From positions 3,442,001 to 3,506,000 of the forward strand of contig NZ_CP040297.1 of assembly GCF_013393945.1 (NCBI RefSeq): a stretch of DNA of 64,000 nt, given 5' to 3'. The notes under the pieces were generated by a model that saw only the letters and a list, made by a program, of their open reading frames with translations, was not told the origin of the DNA and searched no databases. Made by a program: the position numbers and the translations under genes. How positions within the stretch are numbered: position 1 is the stretch's first letter; the number at the start of each line of letters is the position of its first letter. Shown here one piece after another: positions 27,422 to 37,553 of the stretch. This DNA is from Nostoc sp. TCL26-01. Its GTDB lineage: Bacteria > Cyanobacteriota > Cyanobacteriia > Cyanobacteriales > Nostocaceae.

Positions 27422-28714
27422 CTAGAAATTTTGATTTTCTAAATACCAATTATGCAAAACTACCTGGTGAACTTCTCGCCAGGGAATATTGTATTTGCGA
27501 GCTAATTCGGCACAATCTTCGTATTCTGGTTGGACATTAGCAAGAGATTTTTGGGCAGATTTTCCTTGCCATGCTACTTTAATTCTCACTGTGCCATATT
27601 TAGTGGCTACTTGTTGCATTTCTCGTTCTAAAATAGAACGCTGTTGAGTCGTGCGGCGAATTCCTAAAGTTGTGGTTTCGCGGAAAATCACTGCTTCACA
27701 ATCGAGTAAATTTTCTGGATGGCAAATTACAGTTAGTAAAATCCCCGGACGGGATTTTTTCATGCCTATGGATTGAGTAAAGACATCGACTGCACCCACA
27801 GCAAACAATGCTTCAAAGATATAACCGATCGCTTGCGGATTTAAATCATCAATTTGTGTTTCTAATACGGAAATAGTTTCCAGATTTGGGCTATTTTCCT
27901 GAAAATTGCTGACCTTTGCCTGGAGACTAGCGCTTTCACCCAGCCACAGCCGTAGTATATTAGGAATAGGTAGGTTGATTGTACCGGCTCCCAATCCTAC
28001 TTGTTGGAGTGTCATGGGTGGTGTATCGCCAAATTCTCTCACTAAAGTGGTGGCGATCGCAGCTCCGGTTGGTGTGACTAATTCTCGATCAATGCCATTA
28101 CTGTAAACCGGACAACCCCGCATTTCCCATAACTTCAAAACAGCCGGTACAGGGACAGCCATCTGTCCATGAGCAGCTCGTACAGTTCCCCCACCAGTGG
28201 GAAATGGTGAACAATAAAGCAGTGGGAATCCTGCCTGATCATTAGCAATGCCTAACCAATCTAATCCTAAGCAAGTGCCAACAATATCCACAATCGCATC
28301 CACCGCACCCACTTCATGAAAATGCACCTTTTCCGGCGAAATTCCATGTACAGCCCCTTCAGCAACCGCTAATTGGCGAAATACAGCCAAACTCCAAGCC
28401 TCAGCTCGTGGTGGCAATCCCGCCTGCAAAATCATCTGCTCAATTTCCGGTAGGTGACGGGTGTGCTGATGATGGTGTTCGTGATCATGCTCATGATGGT
28501 GATGGTGATGCTCGATTAAATCCACATGAACCTTAGTTGCTTGCTGGCCATTCCTTTGTACCAGTTCTGCCCATAATTTATACTCCTGAGCAAGTCCTAG
28601 ATTATCTAGTTTTTCCCTCAGATACTCCACCGGCACACCCAGACTAACTAACGCACCCAGGCACATATCACCAGAAATCCCCGTCGGACATTGAAGATAA
28701 GCAATTTTGCTCAT
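27422..28714 (-). CDS. larC: LarC, nickel-pincer cofactor (nickel insertion) protein
   Basis: The 430-residue product matches LarC: MSKIAYLQCPTGISGDMCLGALVSLG at the start, a His-rich metal-binding stretch (about residues 69-90, ten or more His), KVHFHEVGAVDAIVDIVG, and the C-terminal LETQIDDLNPQAIGYIFEALF and RRTTQQRSILERE motifs. LarC inserts nickel into the pincer cofactor of lactate racemase, using CTP in characterised enzymes. The gene is uninterrupted, unlike some bacteria where larC is split by a frameshift. larB, larE and larA are not in the window. Confidence 0.92.
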   Translation of the reverse strand: MSKIAYLQCPTGISGDMCLGALVSLGVPVEYLREKLDNLGLAQEYKLWAELVQRNGQQATKVHVDLIEHHHHHHEHDHEHHHQHTRHLPEIEQMILQAGLPPRAEAWSLAVFRQLAVAEGAVHGISPEKVHFHEVGAVDAIVDIVGTCLGLDWLGIANDQAGFPLLYCSPFPTGGGTVRAAHGQMAVPVPAVLKLWEMRGCPVYSNGIDRELVTPTGAAIATTLVREFGDTPPMTLQQVGLGAGTINLPIPNILRLWLGESASLQAKVSNFQENSPNLETISVLETQIDDLNPQAIGYIFEALFAVGAVDVFTQSIGMKKSRPGILLTVICHPENLLDCEAVIFRETTTLGIRRTTQQRSILEREMQQVATKYGTVRIKVAWQGKSAQKSLANVQPEYEDCAELARKYNIPWREVHQVVLHNWYLENQNF

Positions 28715-28957
28715 ACAGGTAAATTTTTGCGCTACACAATTATTGTGAATGTGAAAATCGGTATTGCGTATTTATTGTGGCATCCTGCTCAGAAAACTCG
28801 TCTGTCAAAGTATGTGTCTATAGGTTAACTAATTACTTCTGCGTGTAAATATGTGCAACGCTTAATTTTACATATAGTCATCACAGCACCAAAGAAAAAT
28901 TCTCTCACCTCTACTCTCTAACCTCTAGCCCCCAATATTCCGTAACCTAAATTTTTT

Positions 28958-29617
28958 ATGGCAAAAATTATTCCTGTCCATCCTGACAATCCCCAAAGTC
29001 GCAGAATAGAGGAAATAAGTTCAGCACTATCTAGTGGCGCAGTGATGCTCTATCCGACTGATACAGTATATGCGATCGGTTGTGATTTAAATGTCAAGTC
29101 TGCGGTGGAGAGAGTGCGGCAAATCAAGCAGCTAGCAAATGATAAACCACTAACATTTTTATGTCCTTCATTGTCAAACGTAGCGACATATGCCTATGTC
29201 AGTGATACAGCTTATCGCCTCATGAAGCGATTAATACCAGGGACTTATACATTTTTGCTGCCTGCAACCAAGTTAGTACCCAAATTGGTACAAAATCCCA
29301 AGCGCAAAACCACTGGTATTCGTGTACCCAATCATACCGTATGCTTGGCGTTGCTCGAATCTTTAGAAAATCCGATTATTTCCACTTCGGCACATCTGCC
29401 ACCAGATGAAGCGGATAACGGAAAAGTCTTACCAGATGAGGAACTGAGACTGTCACAAGTGGAACTGTTTGATCGTTTGGATAAATTGGTCGATGTGATT
29501 GTCGATACTGGTCAAGAACCAACATACGACGTTTCGACCATTTTAGATTTAACGGGAGATGAACCAATGATTACAAGGCAGGGTTTAGGTTGGGAAGCTG
29601 TAGCTACGTGGGTATAA
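28958..29617 (+). CDS. YciO-type Sua5/YrdC family protein
   Basis: The 219-residue product is a single YrdC-domain protein: VMLYPTDTVYAIGCDL, RVRQIKQLANDKPLTFLC, LIPGTYTFLLPATK and TTGIRVPNHTVCLALLE. The PGTYTF form and overall length fit the YciO branch rather than TsaC/Sua5 proper, since Sua5 has a second domain. The family makes threonylcarbamoyl-AMP for tRNA t6A modification, while YciO members have weaker or different activity. It stands alone and is divergent from larC. Confidence 0.88.
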   Translation: MAKIIPVHPDNPQSRRIEEISSALSSGAVMLYPTDTVYAIGCDLNVKSAVERVRQIKQLANDKPLTFLCPSLSNVATYAYVSDTAYRLMKRLIPGTYTFLLPATKLVPKLVQNPKRKTTGIRVPNHTVCLALLESLENPIISTSAHLPPDEADNGKVLPDEELRLSQVELFDRLDKLVDVIVDTGQEPTYDVSTILDLTGDEPMITRQGLGWEAVATWV

Positions 29618-29988
29618 GAACTGGGCTTCATCGGCTTCCCCGTGTATTTCGGAATAATGTGATCAAAAAGCTCCAGTTTCATGATTGTCATGCGTACAAG
29701 TTCTAGGATTAATCAGCAGGTAATTACAGTAATACTTGACACATTAAGCTTTTTAGCAATTTGGCAGGCAAAGCGAATTTACCTGTGTTAACGTCTATTA
29801 GGTTGCGAGTGGAAAAAGCGACACACGGCTTTCTCTGTAACTCTTCTTGATTGATTAAATTCATATATATGAGCAGTGCTTGCAGTAGGTGTTGAGGGAT
29901 GAATATTTCAACATTCTTCGTCAAACTCTATTTTCAGGCAATATTTGGGCATTTTATATAAGGTGCAACACCGAACCCAGGAAAAGAT
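29618..29988. other. Leader region of the HetZ-family gene
   Basis: No gene is supported in this 371-bp stretch. It is AT-rich and should contain the promoter of the HetZ-family gene. I looked for a HetR-type palindrome (GAGGGGT-x-ACCCCTC) and found only a weak half-site-like GTTGAGGGATGA near 29890. No repeats are present. Confidence 0.5.
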
Positions 29989-31203
29989 ATGAAAGTAAAC
30001 CTTGCAAATCTACCAATCTCTACATCTGCTTTTGTCGGCGACACTGTGACTACAGACTTACCTCCCACAGATGCTTTGATGCAATTGTTGTGTCAAGAAA
30101 TGCAAGCTCAAGTCAAAGGATCACCCAAGTGTATCCAAGCTGTCGCTCAACGCATTGCCAAAGAAGTCAACCGGATTTGCGATAAAAGTTCTCGCATTCA
30201 AACATCAGGTCAGGTTCAGTCTTGGCAAGTTACTCTCTCTCGCCATCGTCTACAAAAATGCCTGCATTATTATCAACTAGGTTCTCAACGGGGACGGGTA
30301 GAATTACATAGTAGCTTGGGTGCTATGGTTTACCGTCATGTGACGATCGCTGGTTCAGATTTGGGTTTTGATGCGCGCTACACTCTGATTGAAGATTTTC
30401 TCCAAGCATTTTACATTGAAGCTATCAAAGCTTTCCGTCGAGAAACAGAATTACCGGAAGACTATACACCCCGCACTCAGTTGCAACTAGCGGAGTATAT
30501 GGCTTTTACTGAACAGTATGCTAAACGCCGGATTAATTTACCTGGTGGCAATAACCAACAATTAATTATCTTACGCGCTCAAGGTTTTGCCCGTCGTCAG
30601 CCCCAGGAAACAACTGTCGATATTGAAATGGCTGTGGAATCTGCCAAAAGTGAGGATGCAGAATCTTACCAGCGTAACTCGGCAGTACAACAAATTAGAT
30701 CGCAGATGATTGCTCAAGCTAATTTTGACCCTTCAGAAGAATCAGAACGCGATCGCATTATCTCCGAATTAGTCAAATATTTAGAGTCTCAAGGACAATC
30801 TGACTGTATAGACTACCTGACTCTCAAGCTACAAGACTTGTCTGCACCAGAAATTGACCAAATTCTCGGTCTTACCAGCCGTCAGCGCGACTATCTGCAA
30901 CAGCGTTTTAAATATCATGTGCAGAAGTTTGCCAAACAGCATCATTGGCAATTAGTCCATCAATGGCTAGGTGCAGGTTTAGAACAAAAGTTGGGCTTAT
31001 CTGGACAGCAATGGGATGCTTTTGTCAATACCCTTTCTGTACCGGAACAGCAAATTCTCCAGTTGAAATTAGCAAGACATAGTGATCAGGCGATCGCTAA
31101 AGCTTTAAAATGTACTCCTAAACAATTACAAAAGCGCTGGACACAAATGCTAGATACTGCATGGGCTATCCGCAACGGTAATCCAGAAACCCAAACAGGT
31201 TGA
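29989..31203 (+). CDS. HetZ-family protein
   Basis: The 404-residue product has the length and motif set I associate with HetZ: ...AVAQRIAKEVNRIC, WQVTLSRHRLQKCLHYYQLGSQRGRVELHSSLGAMVYRH, TLIEDFLQAFYIEAIKAFRRE, LAEYMAFTEQYAKRRINLPG and LTSRQRDYLQQRFKYHVQKFAKQHHWQLVHQWLGAGLEQKLGL. HetZ is an early heterocyst-differentiation factor activated by HetR and acts with PatU3. No patU gene is adjacent here, so this may be a HetZ paralogue rather than hetZ itself; I therefore give no symbol. The C-terminal part has a helix-turn-helix look (ARHSDQAIAKALKCTPKQLQKRW). Confidence 0.8.
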   Translation: MKVNLANLPISTSAFVGDTVTTDLPPTDALMQLLCQEMQAQVKGSPKCIQAVAQRIAKEVNRICDKSSRIQTSGQVQSWQVTLSRHRLQKCLHYYQLGSQRGRVELHSSLGAMVYRHVTIAGSDLGFDARYTLIEDFLQAFYIEAIKAFRRETELPEDYTPRTQLQLAEYMAFTEQYAKRRINLPGGNNQQLIILRAQGFARRQPQETTVDIEMAVESAKSEDAESYQRNSAVQQIRSQMIAQANFDPSEESERDRIISELVKYLESQGQSDCIDYLTLKLQDLSAPEIDQILGLTSRQRDYLQQRFKYHVQKFAKQHHWQLVHQWLGAGLEQKLGLSGQQWDAFVNTLSVPEQQILQLKLARHSDQAIAKALKCTPKQLQKRWTQMLDTAWAIRNGNPETQTG

Positions 31204-31396
31204 ATTTAAGCAAAATTAATTAATTTAATCAGTATTTTTGCTATTTCTTATTTATTGGGTGAAGCTGTGCTTCATCCAAAAATCATGTCTATTTTACTTA
31301 AGTCACACTCAACAGTGGCTACATTAGTTATGTGTATTTAATCGCACATGATATCAGACTACAAAACCTGGCTTTTCTAGCAAGCTATCAATACTC

Positions 31397-32998
31397 ATGA
31401 GTCATTCACCAATTTTTAGACAATTAGCCCAGACAATTCGCACTGCTCAGTATTGTCAAAAGCAGAATATTTCCACTGGCGAAGGTATGGAACGGATTTC
31501 TGCGCTGTCAGTCCGCAAAACTAAGCGGCGAGAGTTTTTAGCAGATTTAGGTAAACTCACCCTGCTTGGGGGAACAATTGGTGTTGGTTCTGGCTATTTT
31601 CATCGTACTTTAGCAGCACCTCCAGCGATCGATGCCAAAGTAGCAATTGTGGGAGCAGGTTTAGCCGGACTCGCTTGTGGCTACGAACTCCAGCGTTTAG
31701 GAATTAAAGCTACTATCTACGAAGCTAGTGAACGCACAGGAGGACGTTGCTATTCCCTTAATGGTGTATTTCCCGGACAAGTAGCTGAGAGAGGCGGCGA
31801 GTTTATTGACAACTTACATAAGACAATGTTGGGATATGTCAATGAATTTAAGCTGGAATTAGAAGATTTATCAAAAGAACCGGGGGAAGTCTTTTATTAC
31901 TTTAATGGTCAACGTTATGGTGAGTCGGCTGTAGTTGATGAGTTGCGAAATTTTGTTGATGTCATGAGACAGGATTTACGCACTCTTGCCGAACCAACTG
32001 CGGATAATTTTACTGAGGCAGAAAGAATCCTTGACTTGACTAATCTCCAAGATTATTTAGATCAGCGTGGAGCAGGAAATTTAATTAAAAATGTGATTAA
32101 AGCCGCATATATTGGGGAATATGGGCGAGAAATTGACCAGCAAAGTTGTCTGAGTTTTCTACAATTTATCCATGCAGATAAACGCTCAAAGTTTCGTCCT
32201 TTTGGTGTGTTTAGTGATGAACGTTATCATGTGATTGGTGGTAATCAGCAGATTGTAGAAGGCTTAAAAACGCGATTATCTGGGCAAATTAAATATGCTC
32301 AAAAACTCATAGCTGCGAGAAAAGATAGTGCCGGTAAAATTGAATTAACTTTTAATCATAGCTTGAGTGAAAAATTTGATGCTGTCGTCTTTGCGATTCC
32401 TTTCTCCACTCTCAGAGAAGTAGACTTGCGAGGACTCCAGCTTCCTCAGTGGAAACGTGATGCCATTAATAACTTAGTCTACGGCACTAATGCAAAATTG
32501 ATGGTAGGCTTTAATCATCGTCCTTGGGCTACTCTTGGTAGTAATGGTAGTAGCTATGCTGATCTGTCATTTATTCAAAATACTTGGGAAACTAACCCCA
32601 GTCAGGCTGCTTACAACCGGGCAGTATTAACAAATTACGCTGGTGGTAATTTAGGTGCGGGACTTGACCCCAAATATTTACAACGAGAGACTGGTAATTT
32701 TCTCAGCTATCTCAAATTTATTTTCCCTGGTGCAGATATTTCGGCAGTCAGAATTAAGAATAGTGAATTTTTAGCACATCTGGAAAATTGGTTATTGAAC
32801 CCGTTAACTAAAGGCAGTTACACCTGTAACCAACCCGGATACTTTACCACCATAGCTGGCAATGAAGGTAAAGCGATCGATAATCTCTACTTTGCTGGAG
32901 AACACACCAGTTCATTTTATGAATGGCAAGGTTTTATGGAAGGTGCAGCAGTTTCCGGAATCAATGCGGCCAAGCAAATTGTGCGGAAATTTAAATAG
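31397..32998 (+). CDS. FAD-dependent amine oxidase, probably Tat-exported
   Basis: The 533-residue product has an N-terminal twin-arginine-like signal (KTKRREFLADLGKLTLLGG, RR at 44-45). An FAD-binding start follows (KVAIVGAGLAGLACGYELQRLG, about 81-102), then TIYEASERTGGRC, and a C-terminal FAD motif (IDNLYFAGEHTSSFYEWQGFMEGA). The pattern fits monoamine or L-amino-acid oxidases, which deaminate amines and release hydrogen peroxide. Translation could also begin at M31, nearer the signal. It has its own 193-bp upstream region after the HetZ-family gene. Confidence 0.87.
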   Translation: MSHSPIFRQLAQTIRTAQYCQKQNISTGEGMERISALSVRKTKRREFLADLGKLTLLGGTIGVGSGYFHRTLAAPPAIDAKVAIVGAGLAGLACGYELQRLGIKATIYEASERTGGRCYSLNGVFPGQVAERGGEFIDNLHKTMLGYVNEFKLELEDLSKEPGEVFYYFNGQRYGESAVVDELRNFVDVMRQDLRTLAEPTADNFTEAERILDLTNLQDYLDQRGAGNLIKNVIKAAYIGEYGREIDQQSCLSFLQFIHADKRSKFRPFGVFSDERYHVIGGNQQIVEGLKTRLSGQIKYAQKLIAARKDSAGKIELTFNHSLSEKFDAVVFAIPFSTLREVDLRGLQLPQWKRDAINNLVYGTNAKLMVGFNHRPWATLGSNGSSYADLSFIQNTWETNPSQAAYNRAVLTNYAGGNLGAGLDPKYLQRETGNFLSYLKFIFPGADISAVRIKNSEFLAHLENWLLNPLTKGSYTCNQPGYFTTIAGNEGKAIDNLYFAGEHTSSFYEWQGFMEGAAVSGINAAKQIVRKFK

Positions 32999-33345
32999 TC
33001 CCGACACCACAACTTTCACAACTTCAGTGCAGTTATCTTAACCTCGCATAGATGCCTCATAACTAATAATTCAGTAGTTGAAAATAGCAGCTTTTTCAAG
33101 GTTAAGATAATTTATAAACCTTATTTACTTATGCAATCAAAATAAAATGTAATTTCGACTGTTGTTTTTAGTGAGCGAGGAATGATATAACTTTTCCTAA
33201 TCTGCTGAAGTACTGAGTACACCGTGAATAAAATTGGGCAATCTCCATACCCCTCTGCGTTTCCCTCTGCGACCCTCTGCGTTTAAAAATATTGATTCTG
33301 TACCTCACTTAACTGGGAAACGCTATAAACATCTATATGAGTATC
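32999..33345. other. Intergenic region between convergent genes
   Basis: I see no gene in these 347 bp. A short run of CCCTCTGCG-type repeats is present at about 33252-33285 (CCCTCTGCGTTTCCCTCTGCG). The rest is AT-rich and unremarkable. Confidence 0.5.
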
Positions 33346-34023
33346 CTAAAGTTTTACACCCTCTAATAGGTAAAACACTTTGGCATTGTCGTGATTGCTA
33401 AAAAATGTATCCACTCTAAATGAATGAAAATATTCAGAATATCTGTCATAAACTTCCTGGACACTATTAAAATGGCGGACATGAGATATCCAGGGAAAAT
33501 TTGGTACGCTACCATAGAAACGTGTACCCTTGCGAATCTTTTGAATTACCTCAAGATCACGCTCTATATGTTCTAGAAATTCTGTAGTTACCACTGTATC
33601 ATAATCATGGGTGTAGAACAGATCCGTTTTTAACGCATCAGCTATCACAAAATCTAAGTCAGGACAAGCTTTTTTTGCTAGAGCAATTAGGCTAGAACTA
33701 AAATCAAAACCGAGATATTTAGTTATGCCTTTATCTCGGATTAAAGCAGCAAACTGCCCACCACCACAACCAATTTCTAGCAAGGATTTTGTTTCTACAC
33801 ACTGGATGCGATCGGCTATAACTGACCAAAAAGGGTAATATTCAGTTTTTGAGTAGTGAATGCGGAAACCATCAGATGCAGATGCTTTCTGATCGTAATA
33901 CTCAGAGGTTTGCTCAGAACCATTGTTGTAGCTAACAGTTTGAGAATTACGAAAAGACTTGAATAACCTAAGTACAATAGGTGGTACAAGCTCCTTAGCT
34001 ATAATCTTTGCAGTTTGTGTCAT
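33346..34023 (-). CDS. Class I SAM-dependent methyltransferase
   Basis: The 225-residue product has SAM-binding motif I (SLLEIGCGGGQFAALI) in the middle, followed by YLGFDFSSSLIALAKKACPDLDFVIADA, and the post-motif DYDTVVTTEFLEHIERDLEVI. The first 70 residues are variable and include VPPIVLRLFKS, seen in methyltransferases acting on sugars or lipids near glycosyl gene clusters. No such cluster lies nearby, so the substrate is unknown. Confidence 0.8.
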   Translation of the reverse strand: MTQTAKIIAKELVPPIVLRLFKSFRNSQTVSYNNGSEQTSEYYDQKASASDGFRIHYSKTEYYPFWSVIADRIQCVETKSLLEIGCGGGQFAALIRDKGITKYLGFDFSSSLIALAKKACPDLDFVIADALKTDLFYTHDYDTVVTTEFLEHIERDLEVIQKIRKGTRFYGSVPNFPWISHVRHFNSVQEVYDRYSEYFHSFRVDTFFSNHDNAKVFYLLEGVKL

Positions 34024-34257
34024 GGTTTTTATTTAATTTTCTCTACTGAAAGTTATCAAAGCATTATTACAAAATCTATTATGATTAATCAATTAGATAG
34101 AGTGCATGAGGAGTCAGTAATGCCATGATGAAATGCTCAAGCTTTGGCATATCTGAGTTTAGCAAAATATATATAAATGTGATATTTTGTAAATTTTTAT
34201 CAAAGCTTAACTTTTATATTTCTTGATATTTTAGGAGAAAGCCTGAGATTAAATCCT

Positions 34258-34905
34258 ATGGTGACGACAGCATTAACTAATTCTCAAAGGGTTTTACTGC
34301 CAAATATTACTTGGCAAACCTTTGAAACTATCCTGGCAGAAATGGGAGATGATCGTGCTGTGCGACTGGCTTACGATCAGGGAATGCTGGAAATTATGAC
34401 TCCTTTAATGCCTCATGAGCATAACAATAGATTACTAGAACATTTGATTTTTGCTCTAGCTGAGGTACTCAACCTAAATTTAAAAAGCATTGGTTCGACA
34501 ACTTGTAAACGTGCAGACTTATTGCGGGGAGTAGAACCAGATTCAGCTTTTTATATTCAAAATGAGTTGGTGATGCGGCAAAAGCAGCAGATCGATTTGA
34601 CACAAGATCCACCACCAGATTTAGTTATTGAGGTAGACTACACTGGCGCTTCTGTAGACAGATTTCCTATTTATCAGGCTTTGGGTGTTCCAGAAGTTTG
34701 GCGATATGACGAACCCATTATGCAAATTTATCAGTTACGGGGAGGAGTTTATATTCCTTGTGATGTGTCACCAACTTTTGCCAACCTTCCCTTAGCAACT
34801 GAACTTCCCTGGTTTCTGGAACAAAGTCTGAAAATTGGGGAGGTTTCTATGGTGAGATTATTTCGTGATTGGGTAAGCCAGCAGATAGCCAATTCTCATC
34901 CTTAG
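34258..34905 (+). CDS. Uma2-family (DUF820) protein
   Basis: The 215-residue product is a complete Uma2/DUF820 protein. It has ITWQTFETILAEMGDDRAVRLAYDQGMLEIMTP, then the catalytic-type pattern EPDSAFYIQN and DPPPDLVIEVDYT, with the acidic residues of the restriction-endonuclease-like fold in place. The cellular role of this family is unknown although it is multiplied in Nostoc; three members occur in this window. It is solitary. Confidence 0.85.
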   Translation: MVTTALTNSQRVLLPNITWQTFETILAEMGDDRAVRLAYDQGMLEIMTPLMPHEHNNRLLEHLIFALAEVLNLNLKSIGSTTCKRADLLRGVEPDSAFYIQNELVMRQKQQIDLTQDPPPDLVIEVDYTGASVDRFPIYQALGVPEVWRYDEPIMQIYQLRGGVYIPCDVSPTFANLPLATELPWFLEQSLKIGEVSMVRLFRDWVSQQIANSHP

Positions 34906-34930
34906 AGGACGTTTGAAAAGCCTGTTTCTT

Positions 34931-35023
34931 TGTCATGTTGAATGCAGCGTAGCGGAATGAAACATCTCGGTATGTGCCACAAAACCTAGATTCTTCCTGA
35001 CGCTCCGCTCCAGTCAGAATGGC
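34931..35023. repeat. Imperfect inverted repeat downstream of Uma2 gene
   Basis: TGTCATGTTGAATGCAGCG at 34931 and the segment ending CAGTCAGAATGGCA near 35023 form an imperfect inverted repeat, with CGTAGCGGAATG and CGCTCCGCTCCAG as the inner arms. It resembles an intergenic repeat common in Nostoc genomes and may act as a transcription terminator. It has no coding potential. Confidence 0.55.
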
Positions 35024-35141
35024 ATTTTTCTACCTACTGAAACTTTTCCAACACCTTCTTAGACATCTGACAACTTATCGACAGATATTGCTAAAACGAT
35101 TAACATATCAAACTGTGTATCATTAAGTGAGTCTTTGTCTT

Positions 35142-35522
35142 ATGCCTAGTGTAGAACGCGACGAAACCAGAGAGCAGCGAATTGAAACAGAGATTATAGT
35201 TGATGCTGACGATAAAGAAGACCGAGCGATGGGTTGGTACTATTATCTTGAGGAGACTTTAAATTTCCCTTTTTTCGCTAAGTGGAAGAAGAAGTCGCGG
35301 AAATCTGCGACTGTTGGGGAAAAAGAAGTCCAAGTCTTGGGTATGGCTTCAGATGATGAGTGTTTGAAAGATATGTATGTGGAAGTTGCTCTCATTGGCG
35401 GTAAGGACGAGGATGTCTATTCTGTCAAGCTTTCGGAAATAGAAGCTATTGATGTCGATGAAGAGACTCAAGAGGCGATCGCTGATTGGCTATACTGGTT
35501 AGCTAGAGGATATAAATTCTAA
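35142..35522 (+). CDS. CcbP-type calcium-binding protein
   Basis: I start at ATG 35142 (MPSVERDETREQRIETEIIVDA); an upstream in-frame start adds five unsupported residues. The 126-residue acidic protein matches the Calci_bind_CcbP family by the N-terminal motif, AMGWYYYLEETLNFPF and the C-terminal EAIADWLYWLARGY. CcbP in Anabaena PCC 7120 sequesters Ca2+ and is removed in differentiating heterocysts, in part by HetR. Several paralogues exist in such genomes, so I do not assign the symbol. It overlaps the convergent maa stop by 4 bp. Confidence 0.8.
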   Translation: MPSVERDETREQRIETEIIVDADDKEDRAMGWYYYLEETLNFPFFAKWKKKSRKSATVGEKEVQVLGMASDDECLKDMYVEVALIGGKDEDVYSVKLSEIEAIDVDEETQEAIADWLYWLARGYKF

Positions 35523-36085
35523 TTGGCAGATAAATGGCGAATAATCCGGCAAGGGTTCCCAGCTGCGACAACATTGGCTGGTATATCTTTGATAACCACA
35601 CTACCAGCACCAATTGTCGTATTATCCCCAATGGTAACTCCCGGACAAATAATAGCACCGCCACCAATCCAAACGTTATTACCAATTTTAATTGGTGAGG
35701 CGAGTTCTCTCCCAGATAGACGAACTTCTGGTTCTGTAGGATGGTAAGCAGTATAAATCTGCACGTAGGGAGCTAGCAAGACGTTGTCACCAATTTCTAC
35801 TTTGTTGCAGTCTAAAATTACACAACCATAATTGGCAAATAAGCCATTGCCTACATAGATATTGCTGCCATAATCACAATGCAATGGCGGCACTATGTTA
35901 ATTTTCTCACCTACCTGGGCAAATAGTTCTTGTAAAATTTGCTGGCGTTGTTCTGGCTGTTCTTCGGTTGTGGCATTATACATCCGCAATAGACGAGCAG
36001 CTCGTTTGCTCTGGGCAATTAATTCTGGATCATCAGACAGATATAATTCACCTGAGAGCATTTTTTGTTTTTCTGTTTTTTCCAT
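35519..36085 (-). CDS. maa: Maltose/galactoside O-acetyltransferase (hexapeptide repeat)
   Basis: The 188-residue product is a Maa/LacA/NodL-type acetyltransferase. It has an N-terminal MLSGELYLSDDPELIAQSKRAARLLRMYN helix pair, a left-handed beta-helix of hexapeptide repeats (VGNGLFANYGCVILDCNKVEIGDNVLLAPYVQIYTAYHP), and the ending NNVWIGGGAIICPGVTIGDNTTIGAGSVV. The catalytic His is in YTAYHP. It transfers acetyl from acetyl-CoA to sugars. Its end overlaps the CcbP-like gene by 4 bp on the opposite strand. Confidence 0.9.
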   Translation of the reverse strand: MEKTEKQKMLSGELYLSDDPELIAQSKRAARLLRMYNATTEEQPEQRQQILQELFAQVGEKINIVPPLHCDYGSNIYVGNGLFANYGCVILDCNKVEIGDNVLLAPYVQIYTAYHPTEPEVRLSGRELASPIKIGNNVWIGGGAIICPGVTIGDNTTIGAGSVVIKDIPANVVAAGNPCRIIRHLSAN

Positions 36086-36254
36086 GAGTTTGTCTCACGC
36101 ACAGGAGGCAAGTACTTACAATATCTGGAATTAATCATGAAGAAAATCTAATTTTAATAAAATTCTGATAAATATGCAGATTTTAATCATATTTTGCGGA
36201 TAATTTGAAATCTGGTAGACACACCCAAAATGAGAATATTAGATATGTAGCGCA

Positions 36255-37553
36255 TTAACAATTAGTAGCTTTATTAAACACACCATAACGCGCTTTTCCT
36301 TGCTGTTTAGCTCGGTACATGGCATGATCAGCATCTCGCAATAGGTTTTCTGGTTCATCATGACTATTGCTATTGAGGGTAATCCCAATGCTAGCTGTAG
36401 TAAAAATTTGTTGCCCATTCAAGTTTAGAGGTAATCCCAAGGTATCTTGAATGCGTTTGGCGACGTTAATAGCATCGTTAACATCTCGAATTTCTTCTAA
36501 CAAGACGGCAAATTCATCGCCACCAAATCGCCCTACTGTATCTCCACTACGTACACATGATTCTAACCTGCGAGCGATCGCTACTAAAAAATCATCTCCC
36601 ATGCCGTGTCCAAAGCGATCGTTAATCCCCTTAAAACCATCTAAATCCAGAAACAACACCGCAAATCGATAATCGATGCGCCGTTTACTTCTTTCAACAG
36701 CTTGTTTGAGACGATCTAAGAATAAAACTCGATTGGGTAGTGCTGTCAATCCATCATAAAAGGCATTACGAAGTAATTGGATCTCCGCTTGCTTACGGTG
36801 AGTAATATCTTGTAGCACCAAAACTGCGCCAGTGATGTTGCCTTGGTGATCACAAATCGGTGCAACGCTATCACCAATTGGTATTGCTTTACCATCCTTA
36901 GAAATCAGTGTACAGTTTTCTGGTAAATTCAACACCTCACCAGTTTGCATAGCTTGTGTAGCTAAATTATCAATTGCTTCATCCATATCTTGATCAACTA
37001 AACTGACAACCTCTGTTAAATTTCTGCCCAAAGCTTCATGTTCTTGCCAACCAGTTAATTTTTCGGCGATGGGATTCATCATCTGAATACAACCATCAGT
37101 AAAGGTGACAATTACAGCACAACCCATACTGTTAATAATTGCCGACATTCTGGCTTTTTCTTCCTGCAATCTTCTGTGGCTTTGATATTGCTGTAAGGCC
37201 ATCTCCACAGCCAGATGTAAGTTTTTTTCATCAATGGGTTTTAAAATACAGCTAAAAGCATGACCTAATCGGATTTTGTTTAACTGTAAATATTCCGTAT
37301 ACTCAGTTAAATACAATACGGGAATATGAAAATTATTTTGAATAATATCTGCTACCTGTACTCCATCAATTGTTTTATCTAAGCAGATATCAAATAATAC
37401 TAGATTTGGGTGATTATCTACTATCTTTTTTATCGCTTCTTCCGCAGAATTTGTAATCTCCAGAACATTGTATCCTAATGTTTGTAAACTGTTTTTAAGA
37501 TTTAACGCTAGGTCTATTTCATCCTCAACAACTAGGATTTTGTGGGAGATCAT
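36255..37553 (-). CDS. Response regulator with PAS and GGDEF domains (diguanylate cyclase)
   Basis: The 432-residue product has a receiver domain (1-120; VVEDEIDLA start, DICLD phospho-acceptor region, K at the end of the domain). A PAS domain (about 135-255, INSMGCAVIVTFTDG) is next, then a GGDEF domain (about 265-430). The active-site motif is intact, GRFGGDEFAVLLEE, so it should make cyclic-di-GMP. No inhibitory RxxD motif is obvious. No partner histidine kinase is adjacent. Confidence 0.92.
   Translation of the reverse strand: MISHKILVVEDEIDLALNLKNSLQTLGYNVLEITNSAEEAIKKIVDNHPNLVLFDICLDKTIDGVQVADIIQNNFHIPVLYLTEYTEYLQLNKIRLGHAFSCILKPIDEKNLHLAVEMALQQYQSHRRLQEEKARMSAIINSMGCAVIVTFTDGCIQMMNPIAEKLTGWQEHEALGRNLTEVVSLVDQDMDEAIDNLATQAMQTGEVLNLPENCTLISKDGKAIPIGDSVAPICDHQGNITGAVLVLQDITHRKQAEIQLLRNAFYDGLTALPNRVLFLDRLKQAVERSKRRIDYRFAVLFLDLDGFKGINDRFGHGMGDDFLVAIARRLESCVRSGDTVGRFGGDEFAVLLEEIRDVNDAINVAKRIQDTLGLPLNLNGQQIFTTASIGITLNSNSHDEPENLLRDADHAMYRAKQQGKARYGVFNKATNC

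Noticed and set aside
29890..29910. HetR-type binding site before the HetZ-family gene
   Set aside because: Only a weak half-like GAGGGATGA is present without its inverted partner.
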